A stretch of 64,000 nucleotides of DNA from positions 9,589 to 73,588 of the forward strand of contig JBAXPK010000005.1 of assembly GCA_037132275.1 (NCBI GenBank), written 5' to 3'. Both the position numbers and the translations under genes were made by a program. Positions 16,558 to 25,611 of this stretch are shown in pieces (position 1 is the first letter of the stretch; every line of letters starts with the position of its first letter). The stretch is from JAABPW01 sp037132275 (GTDB lineage Bacteria; Verrucomicrobiota; Kiritimatiellia; CAIKKV01; CAITUY01). The notes beneath the pieces are model-generated. The model was not told where the DNA came from. It made no database searches and was given only the letters and a program-made list of their open reading frames with translations.

Positions 16558-18248
16558 AAGCTCGCTTCGGAACATCCGTCATCGTCGCGCTCATTGTGGC
16601 CACGCTGGGAGTTTTTCTGGTTTGGCCGATGGCTCATGTATTCTCCCGGTCGTTTTGGGATCCGCAGGGCTTTACTCTGGTCTATGTTGCCGGACTTTTC
16701 ACCCATGCCGTTCACCTGGAGTCGGCCTTCACGAGTTTTATCATCGCCACCAGTGTCACGGCCTGTTGTGTATTGGTCTCCCTGCCGATGGCCTGGCTGT
16801 TTGCCCGCCGGTCGTTCCCCGGCAAGGCGGTCTGGTCGGGGCTGCTTCTGCTTCCCATGATCCTTCCGCCCTTTGTAAGCGCGGTCGGTATGAAAATCAT
16901 CTTTTCGCGTGCCGGGGCCTTGAGCACCCTCTTGATGAACCTTGGGCTGGTGGACGGGCCGGTGGACTGGCTGGGGCATTTTCCCCTGTTCGGGATTGTG
17001 CTGCTTGAGACGCTGCATCTCTTTCCGATTCTTTTCCTGAATCTGGTGGCCTCGCTGGCAAATATTGATCCCTCGCTTGAAGAGGCGGCCATGAATCTCG
17101 GGGCTTCCCCGGCGCGTGTCTTTCGTCGCGTTACGTTACCGCTGGCGATGCCCGGATTGTTTGCGGGAATGACGCTGGTGTTCATCTGGTCTTTCACGGA
17201 ACTGGGGACGCCCCTGGTTTTCGGGTTGCGACGGGTGTTACCGGTGGCGATCTACGACAGCGTGGCCGAGATCGGCACCAATCCCTCGGGTTATGCGATG
17301 GTCACGTTCGTTTTGGTGATTTCGGCCATCGGGTTCTGGATCAGTAAACGCCTGTTGTCCCGCCAGCGATCGGTCGCCACGCTGGGCCGGTTAAGCCAGG
17401 CCCGCCGGGAAATTCCCTTATCGTTCCGCGGTTCCCTCCTGGTCTATCTGTTGGTGGGCGGGGTATTGTTTGCGGCCATTCTTCCCCAGCTTAGCGTGGT
17501 GCTGTTATCGGTCAGTCACCGTTGGTTTCTTACGGTTTTACCCCAGGGCTTCACGGTGGAGTTCTTTGGCCGGGCGCTCAATTCCGAACTCACCCGGACG
17601 GCGTTGGTGAACAGCCTCTCATTTTCCTTGTGTGCGACCGTCCTGGATCTTCTGCTCGGCTTTGGCATTGCGTGGCTGTGCGTCCGGAAGCGGATCTGGG
17701 GAAGCGACTGGCTGGATGCGCTGGCGATGCTGCCGTTGGCGGTGCCGGGGCTGGTGATTGCGTTTGGCTACATGGGGTGTTTTTCAGGGACGTTTCCGAA
17801 TACCCTGCTCGACCCGCGCATGAATCCGATGATTCTGCTGTCGGTCAGTTATGCCATACGCCGGCTGCCCTACATGGTGCGTGCGGCGCATGCCGGGCTG
17901 GAGCAGGTCAGTTCCACCTACGAGGAAGCCGCGGCCAATCTTGGGGCCACACCGTTCCGGGTGGTCTGGCGCGTCACGCTTCCTTTGATTTCAGCCAACT
18001 TGCTGGCGGGCGCCATCCTGTGTTTCTCCTTTTCCATGCTGGAGGTGTCGGACAGTCTTATCCTGGCACAATCCGAAAACTTCTATCCCATCACCAAAGC
18101 CATTTATGTGCTTCTGGAGAGTCTGGAAAACGGGTTGAATGTGGCCTCGGCACTCGGGGTGTGGGCCATGGCGCTGTTAGGCGCGGGTATCCTGCTCGCC
18201 GCCGCCCTAATGGGAAAGCGACTGGGGCAGATGTTCCGGGCCGGGTAA
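16554..18248 (+). CDS. ABC transporter permease, fused two-domain FbpB-like
   Basis: The 564-residue membrane protein carries about 12 transmembrane segments in two homologous halves. Each half has its own ATPase-contacting EAA loop: EEAAMNLGASPARVFRRVTLP (split near residue 180) and EEAAANLGATPFRVVWRVTLP (near residue 460). Fused permeases of this size are typical of ferric iron (FbpB/SfuB) and related transporters. An ORF extending upstream is rejected in favour of ATG 16554, which overlaps the ATPase stop by 4 bp and starts with the hydrophobic segment MKARFGTSVIVALIVATLG. It forms one transport unit with the preceding gene. Confidence 0.85.
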   Translation: MKARFGTSVIVALIVATLGVFLVWPMAHVFSRSFWDPQGFTLVYVAGLFTHAVHLESAFTSFIIATSVTACCVLVSLPMAWLFARRSFPGKAVWSGLLLLPMILPPFVSAVGMKIIFSRAGALSTLLMNLGLVDGPVDWLGHFPLFGIVLLETLHLFPILFLNLVASLANIDPSLEEAAMNLGASPARVFRRVTLPLAMPGLFAGMTLVFIWSFTELGTPLVFGLRRVLPVAIYDSVAEIGTNPSGYAMVTFVLVISAIGFWISKRLLSRQRSVATLGRLSQARREIPLSFRGSLLVYLLVGGVLFAAILPQLSVVLLSVSHRWFLTVLPQGFTVEFFGRALNSELTRTALVNSLSFSLCATVLDLLLGFGIAWLCVRKRIWGSDWLDALAMLPLAVPGLVIAFGYMGCFSGTFPNTLLDPRMNPMILLSVSYAIRRLPYMVRAAHAGLEQVSSTYEEAAANLGATPFRVVWRVTLPLISANLLAGAILCFSFSMLEVSDSLILAQSENFYPITKAIYVLLESLENGLNVASALGVWAMALLGAGILLAAALMGKRLGQMFRAG

Positions 18249-18336
18249 ATTCCGCCTGAGCGTCCCTTGTGACTAATCGCTCGACATAAGGCGGTGTTTA
18301 ATGAGAATAAGAGACATTTAGGAGGATGCAAGAATC

Positions 18337-18903
18337 ATGGCGTTACAGGTTATTTCCCAGGCGATTCCCGAGGTCAAATTGATCATTCCGGATGTGTTCG
18401 GCGATTCCCGGGGGTTCTTCCAGGAAACCTTTCATAGGGAGAAATACAGTGCCGCCGGTATTGCCGTGCCATTTGTCCAGGATAACTGGTCCCGCTCCAT
18501 AAAAGGAACCCTGCGCGGGCTCCATTACCAGCTCGACAATCCGCAGGATAAACTGGTCTGGGTGGTTCGCGGTGAAATTTATGATGTCGCCGTGGACATT
18601 CGGCGTGACTCGCCCACCTTCGGAAAATGGGTGGGCGCCGTATTGTCCGAAACCAATCACCACCGCTTTTTTATTCCCGTCGGCTTCGCGCACGGGTTCT
18701 GTGTGTTGAGTGATGGGGCCGATTTCATGTATAAGTGCAGCAACTATTATTCCCCCAAGGATGAGAAGGGAATACTATGGTCCGATCCGGCCCTGGCCAT
18801 TCCCTGGCCGATCGAGAGCCCGATCCTCTCGAAACGGGACATCGGCCTGCTCCCTCTTAAGGATATGAGGCCGGAAGATCTTCCCGTCTATCCGACGTCA
18901 TGA
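18337..18903 (+). CDS. rfbC: dTDP-4-dehydrorhamnose 3,5-epimerase
   Basis: This 188-residue cupin enzyme epimerises dTDP-4-keto-6-deoxyglucose at C3 and C5 during dTDP-L-rhamnose synthesis. Family signatures are DSRGFFQETFH, the catalytic-histidine motif LRGLHYQ (about residues 60-67), KLVWVVRGEIYDVAVDIR, and HHRFFIPVGFAHGFCVLSD. The catalytic tyrosine region MYKCSNYYSP and the final CILWSDP-like segment are also present. Length matches RfbC/RmlC exactly. A strong ribosome binding site (TAGGAGG) precedes the ATG. The other rhamnose genes (rfbA, rfbB, rfbD) are not in the window, so this copy is separated from its pathway. Confidence 0.93.
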   Translation: MALQVISQAIPEVKLIIPDVFGDSRGFFQETFHREKYSAAGIAVPFVQDNWSRSIKGTLRGLHYQLDNPQDKLVWVVRGEIYDVAVDIRRDSPTFGKWVGAVLSETNHHRFFIPVGFAHGFCVLSDGADFMYKCSNYYSPKDEKGILWSDPALAIPWPIESPILSKRDIGLLPLKDMRPEDLPVYPTS

Positions 18904-19865
18904 ACTATTATCCTACAGCGTCCCTTTCTCCCGAGGCCCGAAAGCGGCTGGAGGAGCGGGTGGGGAGGGCGCTTCTGGCACATCGGCTTCACATGGAAGC
19001 CCATTGGGTATCCCGGGCGAGGAGAGTCGGGGTAACCACTTTCCATATCGGGGGCTTGCTGTGGTACCACTGGTTCATGAGGGTGGGATTCAAGATGCTG
19101 GGACTGTATGGGTGGGGTCAACACAATACGCTTAAGATAAGGGTGCGGCTTAACCGGCTTCCCCTTCATGGACTACCCCCTGAATTTGAAGGCTTCACGA
19201 TTCTTCAACTATCCGATCTGCATCTCGATGCGAATCCCAAATTGGTGGACGCCGTGGTGGCGGCCATCCAGCCGCTGGCGTACGACATCGCGGTCATTAC
19301 CGGCGATTTCCGGGTCAGCACGTTTGGCGGAACCGATCCCGTCCTGGCCGCCCTCGCGCGGCTTCGCCCGGCGATTAAAGGCGACGTGTATGCCGTCATG
19401 GGTAACCATGATTTTATTGAGATGTTGCTCCCGGTGGAGGCCCTGTCCATCCGATTCCTGATGAATGAGCATGTGATGCTGCGGCGCGGGAACGGGTCGC
19501 TTTGCCTCGCCGGCGTGGATGATCCCCATTACTATGAGACTGACAACATTCAGGCGGCCGCGGCGCACTTGAACCATGATGTGCCGTCGATTCTGTTGTC
19601 CCACTCTCCTGAGATATACAAGAAGGCGGCGGCATGCGGGTTTGATGCCCTGCTGTGCGGTCACACGCATGGCGGCCAGATTTGTCTGCCCGTCGGCATT
19701 CCCGTTTTGCAGAATTCCCGGGCCCCGTGGCGAATGGCGCAAGGCGCCTGGGACTACCAGGGGATGCGGGGCTACACCTCTTCAGGGACCGGCAGTTCAG
19801 GCGTGGATGTCCGCTTCTGGTGCCCCCCGGAGATCACGCTGCATACGCTGACGGCAAACAGGTAG
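18900..19865 (+). CDS. Metallophosphoesterase, YaeI/YkoQ-like
   Basis: The 321-residue protein is a calcineurin-like phosphoesterase with all metal-binding motifs: LSDLHLD (about 103-109), ITGDF, VMGNHDF, LLSHSPE and LCGHTHGGQI. About 60 N-terminal residues include one hydrophobic stretch (FHIGGLLWYHWFMRVGF), so membrane association is likely. Its relatives include membrane-associated phosphatases of lipid precursors such as the UDP-2,3-diacylglucosamine hydrolase LpxG of Chlamydiae, so a role in envelope lipid metabolism is possible but not shown. It overlaps rfbC by 4 bp and ends in the hairpin shared with the convergent efflux operon. Confidence 0.82.
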   Translation: MNYYPTASLSPEARKRLEERVGRALLAHRLHMEAHWVSRARRVGVTTFHIGGLLWYHWFMRVGFKMLGLYGWGQHNTLKIRVRLNRLPLHGLPPEFEGFTILQLSDLHLDANPKLVDAVVAAIQPLAYDIAVITGDFRVSTFGGTDPVLAALARLRPAIKGDVYAVMGNHDFIEMLLPVEALSIRFLMNEHVMLRRGNGSLCLAGVDDPHYYETDNIQAAAAHLNHDVPSILLSHSPEIYKKAAACGFDALLCGHTHGGQICLPVGIPVLQNSRAPWRMAQGAWDYQGMRGYTSSGTGSSGVDVRFWCPPEITLHTLTANR

Positions 19866-19901
19866 GGCGCTCGCGGCGGCCAGCGGCGTGGCCGCCCTAC
19901 C
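19861..19901. terminator. Bidirectional hairpin between convergent genes
   Basis: GGTAGGG pairs with CCCTACC at the outer ends, and GGCGGCC pairs with GGCCGCC inside, with an 8-base loop. The element fills the gap between the metallophosphoesterase stop and the RND gene stop. It has no T tract on either strand, so it is either a bidirectional pause/terminator or a REP-like element. Confidence 0.55.
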
Positions 19902-19904
19902 CTC

Positions 19905-22900
19905 CTATTCCAGATCCGTGCGCGGCTTGAAGAACTTGTCCTGAACCTTCTCCATGTAGAGATAGATTCCAGGGGTGACGAAGAGGGTGATAACCTGCGC
20001 GAAAATCATGCCGCCGACGATGACCAGGCCGAGGGGTTTTCGGCTGGACGCATCGGCGCCGAAGCCCATGGCGATCGGCATGGCGCCCAGGATGGCGCAC
20101 AGACCAGTCATCAGGATCGGGCGGAACCGCACCACGCAGGCGTTGTGAATGGCATCATAACTGTTCATCCCCTCCACTTTCCGTTGCAGGGCAAAATCCA
20201 CCATCAGAATGCCATTCTTGGTAATCAATCCGAGCAGGACGAAGACTCCAATGTAGGCATAAAGCGAAAGTTGACTGCCGAAAATGAAGAGCGTCAGAAA
20301 CCCGCCGAAGAGCGCCACTGGCAGGGTGGTAAGAATGGTGAACGGGTGGATATAACTCTCATAAAGCATGCCCAGCACGATGTATTTCAGGAAAATGGCA
20401 ATCAATAGCAGAATGCCGAGACTGGCGATGGATTTTTTGAACTCCACGGCATCCCCGATGAAGGAGCCTTGCACGGTGGGGGGGAGTACGGCGGCGGCCT
20501 TCGCCTCGATCACAGCCGTGACAACACCGAGCGGAACCCCGGGAAAGGGGCTGAATGAAATGGTGGCGGCTTCATGCTGTTGGGCATGGGGAATATTCTG
20601 GGGACCGGCTTCCTCGGTCCATTTGATGAGCGATTTAACGGGAACCAAAGGCCCATACGTGGATCGCAGGAAGAGCAGCGCCAGGTCGTCAGGAAGGCGC
20701 TGGTTGGATTTCTGAATTTCAGGGATTACCTGGTATTGATCCTGGTCGGTGGTGAACTGGGTCGCATAGCCACCGGCAAAAGAAAGAGCCAGTGCCTGTT
20801 CAATGGACGTGGCTGTGACGCCCAGCGCCGAGGCGCGGGTACGGTCAATGGTCACGTTCAAGCGGGGCATGTTCAGTTTAACGCTGTTCTGGGTGTTGAA
20901 CGGATTCAGGAAGGGGATCGTCCGGATTTCCCGCTCCAGAAGAAAGGCTGTTTTATAGACCGTCTCCCGGTCCAATCCCTTGAGGAGATATCCATAATCG
21001 CTTCCCTGGGCCGTGGAGTCGACGCCGGAACTGATCTTGAGAACCGGCATCGCCTTCATGGCGCAGAGTCCATCGGGGATCATCATCGCTTTCATCATTA
21101 GCTTGAAGGAAATTTGGTCAATAGGTTCGCGGGGTTCACGTTCACGCGGTGATTTCAGGCGGACGAAGACAAATCCCATGCTCTGGTCCGCACCCGGGAA
21201 AATGCCGGTGACGCTACCCACGCGGGCGACCGCAGGTTCCTTCCGTAACAAGCCCATGACCTTGGTCTGATAGGCCTGCATCTGTTCCGTGGAGGATCCT
21301 TGCGGCATGATCATGGCGCCGAAGATGAAACTGCTGTCGCCGGGCGGCAGAAAGTCCCCTGGCAGCACAAAATAGAGGATGCCGGCGCCGAGAATGCAGA
21401 CGACCCAGGCGACAAGCGCCAACCATTTGTGGCGGAGTTGGAAGTGCAGTGCCCTGGCGTATTGCCTGATCATGCCCTGGATAAAGGTGGTGATGCCGCG
21501 TTGGACAGCATTGGGGGCCTTTTCGTGGTGGAGGATGCGGGCGCACATCATGGGGGAAAGCGTCAGGGCGAGCAGGGTGGAGACAATAATGGCAAAGATG
21601 ACGGTAAGCGCGAATTCCCGCAAATTGCGGCCAACGGCCCCGCTCATGAATACCAGCGGCAGGAAGACGATGATCAGCGCGGCGCTGGTCGACAGAACGG
21701 TGAACGAAATTTCCTTCATGCTTTGCAGGGCGGCAGGGATGGGCTTTTTTCCTTCCTCGAGATGGCGCACGGTGTTTTCCAGAACCACGATGGCGTCATC
21801 CACCAGAAAGCCAACCGCCAGAATGATTCCCATCAGGGACAGGATATCGAGGCTGAAGTTGGAGGGCAGCATCAGGAGGAAGGTGCCCAGCAGGGAGATG
21901 GGGAGGACGATACTGGGAACGACAGTTTCACGGATGCGGCCCAGGAAGAAGAAAATAACCAGAATCACCATCAGAAGGGCAATGCCCACGGTGAGTTGCA
22001 CGTCGCGAAGGGACTCTTTGATGGGTTCAGAGCCATTGTACATGGTCACCATGGTGATTGTGGAGGGAAGTTCACGGCGGGATTCCTCCAACGCCTGGGT
22101 GACCCGGTTTGCGACGGCAACAGTATTGGCGCCGCTGACACGCGAGAGGCGCATCACGACGCACTGGCTGTGGATGGGTTCGTCCGCAGTTGTATACCGG
22201 ATATTCACCAGGTCGTTCGCGATGCTATCCACGCACCGGGCCACATCCTTTACCCGGATGGGGGCATTGTTGCGGGTGGTAATGATGAGTTCACCGTATT
22301 CCCGGGCCGTACGCAGTTGCCCCTGAGGTTCAATCACAAACGTGCGTTGGGCTCCATTTAAACTGCCCCCGGGGATATTGGCGGTACCGGCTTTCAGCAC
22401 CAGGGCCAGTTCATCAACCCCGATTTGATAAGCGGCCAGTTTCTCGGGGCTGAATTGAATGCGCACGGCGTTCTTGGCGCCAAAGGCCTCAACCTTGGAG
22501 ACCCCCTCAATCATGCTTAATTTCCGGGCGACCACGTGGTTCGCATAGTCGTACAGTTCGCCATGCGGCATAATATCGGAATAGAGGAGCACATAATAAA
22601 TGGGGGCGTCCGAGGGGTTGAACTTCTGATAGGTGGGGGGGCTCGGCAAATCGGTAGGCAGGTTTCGCGTAGCCCGGGTGATGGCCGCCTGGACATCCGG
22701 TGCCACCAGGTCCACATTGCGATTCAGGCTGAATGACAACGTGAGGGTGCTGATACCCTGCCGGTTGTCCGAATACATGGATTCCAGTCCGCTGATCTGG
22801 GTGAATTCATTCTCGAGCGGGGTGGCAACCGTGGAGGCCATGGTGGCCGGGCTGGCGCCCGGATAGGCGACGGTCACCTGGATGACGGGATAATCCACGG

Positions 22901-23015
22901 TGGGCAGGCTGTTTACAGGAAGTTGGAAATAAGCCCACACGCCGCCGACCACCATCAGGGTGGTGAGCAGAATCGTCATAACAGGACGCCGGATAAATAC
23001 TTCTGAAAAGCTCAT
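19905..23015 (-). CDS. RND efflux pump inner-membrane transporter (HAE1 type)
   Basis: The 1036-residue protein is a proton-driven hydrophobe/amphiphile exporter. It starts with the family's N-terminal helix (FSEVFIRRPVMTILLTTLM) and the porter phrase LPTVDYPVIQVTVAYPGASP. The central transmembrane block contains GFLVDDAIVVLENTVRH, with the aspartate pair used for proton relay. The second half repeats the pattern, ending with GLITKNGILMVDFA and PLGLVIVGGMIF. Twelve membrane segments and two large periplasmic loops are expected, and the length is standard. It is the last gene of the tetR-tolC-acrA-acrB-type operon. The 42-base gap to the adaptor gene consists almost entirely of heptamer repeats. 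Confidence 0.93.
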   Translation of the reverse strand: MSFSEVFIRRPVMTILLTTLMVVGGVWAYFQLPVNSLPTVDYPVIQVTVAYPGASPATMASTVATPLENEFTQISGLESMYSDNRQGISTLTLSFSLNRNVDLVAPDVQAAITRATRNLPTDLPSPPTYQKFNPSDAPIYYVLLYSDIMPHGELYDYANHVVARKLSMIEGVSKVEAFGAKNAVRIQFSPEKLAAYQIGVDELALVLKAGTANIPGGSLNGAQRTFVIEPQGQLRTAREYGELIITTRNNAPIRVKDVARCVDSIANDLVNIRYTTADEPIHSQCVVMRLSRVSGANTVAVANRVTQALEESRRELPSTITMVTMYNGSEPIKESLRDVQLTVGIALLMVILVIFFFLGRIRETVVPSIVLPISLLGTFLLMLPSNFSLDILSLMGIILAVGFLVDDAIVVLENTVRHLEEGKKPIPAALQSMKEISFTVLSTSAALIIVFLPLVFMSGAVGRNLREFALTVIFAIIVSTLLALTLSPMMCARILHHEKAPNAVQRGITTFIQGMIRQYARALHFQLRHKWLALVAWVVCILGAGILYFVLPGDFLPPGDSSFIFGAMIMPQGSSTEQMQAYQTKVMGLLRKEPAVARVGSVTGIFPGADQSMGFVFVRLKSPREREPREPIDQISFKLMMKAMMIPDGLCAMKAMPVLKISSGVDSTAQGSDYGYLLKGLDRETVYKTAFLLEREIRTIPFLNPFNTQNSVKLNMPRLNVTIDRTRASALGVTATSIEQALALSFAGGYATQFTTDQDQYQVIPEIQKSNQRLPDDLALLFLRSTYGPLVPVKSLIKWTEEAGPQNIPHAQQHEAATISFSPFPGVPLGVVTAVIEAKAAAVLPPTVQGSFIGDAVEFKKSIASLGILLLIAIFLKYIVLGMLYESYIHPFTILTTLPVALFGGFLTLFIFGSQLSLYAYIGVFVLLGLITKNGILMVDFALQRKVEGMNSYDAIHNACVVRFRPILMTGLCAILGAMPIAMGFGADASSRKPLGLVIVGGMIFAQVITLFVTPGIYLYMEKVQDKFFKPRTDLE

Positions 23016-23019
23016 AGTC

Positions 23020-23061
23020 GTCTCACTTTTTGCATCTCACATTTCACGTCTCACGTCTTAC
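23020..23061. repeat. 7-bp tandem repeat array between efflux adaptor and pump genes
   Basis: Six heptamers in register on the + strand: GTCTCAC, TTTTTGC, ATCTCAC, ATTTCAC, GTCTCAC, GTCTTAC. Read on the coding (minus) strand they are GTAAGAC, GTGAGAC, GTGAAAT, GTGAGAT, GCAAAAA, GTGAGAC. The TAA stop of the adaptor gene is bases 2-4 of the first unit, and the last unit ends 4 bases before the ATG of the pump gene. Confidence 0.85.
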
Positions 23062-24191
23062 TTTTTCGATGCGCCTTGTGGCGGTAGTTTCGAGGCATCC
23101 ATGACGGTGGCGCCGGGCCGCATCATCACCAGCCCAGTGGTGATAACTGATTCGCCAGCGCCAACTCCCTCGGTAAGTTGGAGCAGGGTGTTGTGGCGCA
23201 GTCCCGCCTTTACGTGGCGGAGTTCCGACACATTGTTCGAATTGACGACATACAGGTAGGCGCCATCTTTCCCAAACTGAACGGCGCTTTCCGGAACGAG
23301 AATGGCATTGGGGATGAAGTTCACAACGATCCGGATATCGATGAACTGTTTTGCCCAAAGCGCCCGATTGGGATTCGGCGCCTCGCCGCGGAGCAGGATG
23401 GTGCCGGTCATCGGATCCACGGCGTTGTCTATGAATGAGAGGGTTCCCGGGTAGCTGTTGGTGTCGCCGCGCGGCGTGATCTCGACCGGAATGGGGCCAG
23501 CCGACAGGGCGCTCCGGATTGCGGGGAGGTATTGCTCCGAGAGGGTACACTCCAGCCGGAGCGGGTTATTGTTCCGGATATTGGTCAGGCGCGTCATGCC
23601 CGCTGCCACCAGGTTCCCGGCATCCACATAACGCTTGGAACAAATTCCCTCGATGGGCGACACGAGCGTACAGCGGGACAAGTTGAGCAGCGCCTGCTCA
23701 AGGGCCGCCTGGTCAATGGCCAGTTGCGCCTCAAGGGCGGTGACCTTGTTTTTGATGGTATCAAACAGCTCCTGTGAGATGAGCCGTTTTTCCAGCAGTG
23801 GCTGGTTGCGATCGAGGGTGATCCGGGCGAGTTCCAAGGAGGATTTGTCAGCCGCGATCATGCCTCCGGCCTGTTGGACGCGCGTTTGGTAATCCCGCGG
23901 ATCGATTTGGAAGAGCGGCTGGCCATTGGTGACAATCGCGCCTTCCTGGAACAGCACATGGGTCAGTTGGCCCGAGACTTGGGGAACCATGTCCACGCTC
24001 TCTTTGTCCTGTGTCGTTCCATAGGTGGTGATAACGACGGGTAAATCCGCCTTGATGGCAGGCGCCATCAAGACCATGAGCGGGGGTGCGGAAGGGGGGC
24101 CGCCCGCCTGTTTCTTACCGCAGGCGCTGGCGAAAAGCGCAAGGGCGGTGAGGGTGAAGAGTGTGGTGGTGAAACGTGTGCTGCTATTCAT
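23058..24191 (-). CDS. Efflux periplasmic adaptor (membrane fusion protein), lipoprotein
   Basis: The 377-residue adaptor couples the RND pump to the outer-membrane channel. It starts with a lipoprotein signal peptide ending LFASAC (lipobox cysteine about residue 23). The barrel-sandwich and hairpin are seen in VSGQLTHVLFQEGAIVTNGQPLFQIDP, the alpha-hairpin around 115-170, and SPIEGICSKRYVDAGNLVAAG. C-terminal beta domains follow (ILVPESAVQFGKDGAYLYVV). The frame opens 26 codons further upstream, but ATG 24191 is preferred because it starts the signal peptide and has AAAGGA upstream. It overlaps the tolC-like gene by 8 bp. Confidence 0.9.
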   Translation of the reverse strand: MNSSTRFTTTLFTLTALALFASACGKKQAGGPPSAPPLMVLMAPAIKADLPVVITTYGTTQDKESVDMVPQVSGQLTHVLFQEGAIVTNGQPLFQIDPRDYQTRVQQAGGMIAADKSSLELARITLDRNQPLLEKRLISQELFDTIKNKVTALEAQLAIDQAALEQALLNLSRCTLVSPIEGICSKRYVDAGNLVAAGMTRLTNIRNNNPLRLECTLSEQYLPAIRSALSAGPIPVEITPRGDTNSYPGTLSFIDNAVDPMTGTILLRGEAPNPNRALWAKQFIDIRIVVNFIPNAILVPESAVQFGKDGAYLYVVNSNNVSELRHVKAGLRHNTLLQLTEGVGAGESVITTGLVMMRPGATVMDASKLPPQGASKK

Positions 24192-25611
24192 GTTGTGGTC
24201 CTTTTTCGATTGCTCCCGTGGCATGCGCCAACTGCGCCAATGCCGTGAATACGTCTTGTCGTGCAACAATATGTTGGCCGCGGGCTTGCGCCAGTTGGGT
24301 TTCGGCGGTCAAGACATCGAGGATGCTTTTGACGCCGGCCTTGTAGCTGTCCAAGGCCAGTTGCCAGGCGGCGGTGGCGCTCGTGAGGGCGGAGAGGCTG
24401 AAGTCGTATTTGTGCAAGGCCGTCTCGTAGTTCTGGAATCGTGACCAGATTTCGGCGCTGGCGCCCAGTTCAACCAGTTTAACCTGGGCCCGCATGGCCT
24501 CGGCCTGAGCTTCAGCGATGCGCTTGGAACTCAAAGTCTGAAAGCCGTCAAAAAGATTCCATTTCAAACTGAGGCCGCCCGTGTACGCCCAATCGTTGGC
24601 GGCGGCGGCGCGGTTGTTCAGTCCGTAGAGTTCGTAGTAGTCGCGGGCCACCGAACCGTTAAGATAAAGGGAAGGCCAGCGGGTGGCATTGGCCACCTTG
24701 ATGGCAGCCTCGCGGGCGGCCAGCGTAGACCGCAACGCGGAGAGATCCGGACGCCGTGCCAGGGCGGCGTCGATGAAACGCCGCAAATCTGTCTTGGAGA
24801 GCGAGGCGGGCATGTTGGTTGCGGGCATGGCGATTTGGAGTTGGGTGTCGGCCGGCAGTCCCACGGCTTGGGCCAGCAAGCCCCAGCCGATTTGCTGCTG
24901 GCCCTGGGCGCTGGCCAAGGCGTAGAGGGATTGATCGTAAATGGTCCGGGCCTGGAGCACGTCCAGATCCACGCCGACGCCCGCGTTGCGGCGCTCGGTG
25001 GCAGCGTCAAGAATCACCCTGGCATCCAGGGAATTCGTGGCGGCGGTTTCCACGCCAGCCTGGGCGCTGATGACGTTATAGTAAGCCAGTTGCGCTGAAA
25101 GGAGCGTGTCTTGCACCGCCTGGTTGAAGGCAAAGTTGGCGGCATACACGGTTTGGAGCGCCTGTTCCACGGCGGCGCTGCGGCCGCCGCCGAAGTTACA
25201 AACCAGATAGCTCAACTGCAGACCGGGGCCGTAGGTCAGGCTGTTCTGGTCAAAACTGTCCGGGTGTGCCGCCGTGGTGACGCGGGTCATACCGACACCG
25301 GCGGTGAGATTGGGTATGAAATAACCTTCTGTGAAACGAACCTGCTCCGAGGCGGCGCGAGCTTCGTGCCAGGCCCTGCGGGTGGCGGCATTGTTTTGTA
25401 GCGCAAGATCGGCAAGCTCGAAGAGGGTTAACGGTTTCGTAAGATCCGGCTTCTCAGCCCGGACTGTGTCCCAGACTCGATCCTGCTTTTTTGCGTCATT
25501 TGGCGCGTTCCATTGGGTTGTCAGAGAAGACGGTGGCGGCGCCTCCACGCAGCCGGCCATCAGGAGAACCAGCGTGGCGAAGGAGAGGAGTTGTAGTGCG
25601 GCTATTTTCAT
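24184..25611 (-). CDS. Outer-membrane efflux protein (TolC/NodT family), lipoprotein
   Basis: The 475-residue protein forms the trimeric outer-membrane channel of the pump. It begins with a lipoprotein signal, MKIAALQLL and then LLMAGC, placing the lipidated cysteine near residue 21. Two outer-membrane efflux repeats are visible: LADLALQNNAATRRAWHEA with a long helical stretch, and the second half DLRRFIDAALARRPDLSALRS followed by SLKWNLFDGFQTLSSKRIAEAQ. The start at 25611 is chosen over an upstream in-frame codon because it begins the signal peptide, has GAGG upstream, and overlaps the tetR stop by 4 bp. Confidence 0.9.
   Translation of the reverse strand: MKIAALQLLSFATLVLLMAGCVEAPPPSSLTTQWNAPNDAKKQDRVWDTVRAEKPDLTKPLTLFELADLALQNNAATRRAWHEARAASEQVRFTEGYFIPNLTAGVGMTRVTTAAHPDSFDQNSLTYGPGLQLSYLVCNFGGGRSAAVEQALQTVYAANFAFNQAVQDTLLSAQLAYYNVISAQAGVETAATNSLDARVILDAATERRNAGVGVDLDVLQARTIYDQSLYALASAQGQQQIGWGLLAQAVGLPADTQLQIAMPATNMPASLSKTDLRRFIDAALARRPDLSALRSTLAAREAAIKVANATRWPSLYLNGSVARDYYELYGLNNRAAAANDWAYTGGLSLKWNLFDGFQTLSSKRIAEAQAEAMRAQVKLVELGASAEIWSRFQNYETALHKYDFSLSALTSATAAWQLALDSYKAGVKSILDVLTAETQLAQARGQHIVARQDVFTALAQLAHATGAIEKGPQHE

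Noticed and set aside
21300..22361. 353-codon plus-strand frame inside the RND pump gene
   Set aside because: It is antisense to a conserved pump, with unusual composition (Q, H, G, D rich) and no recognisable domain.
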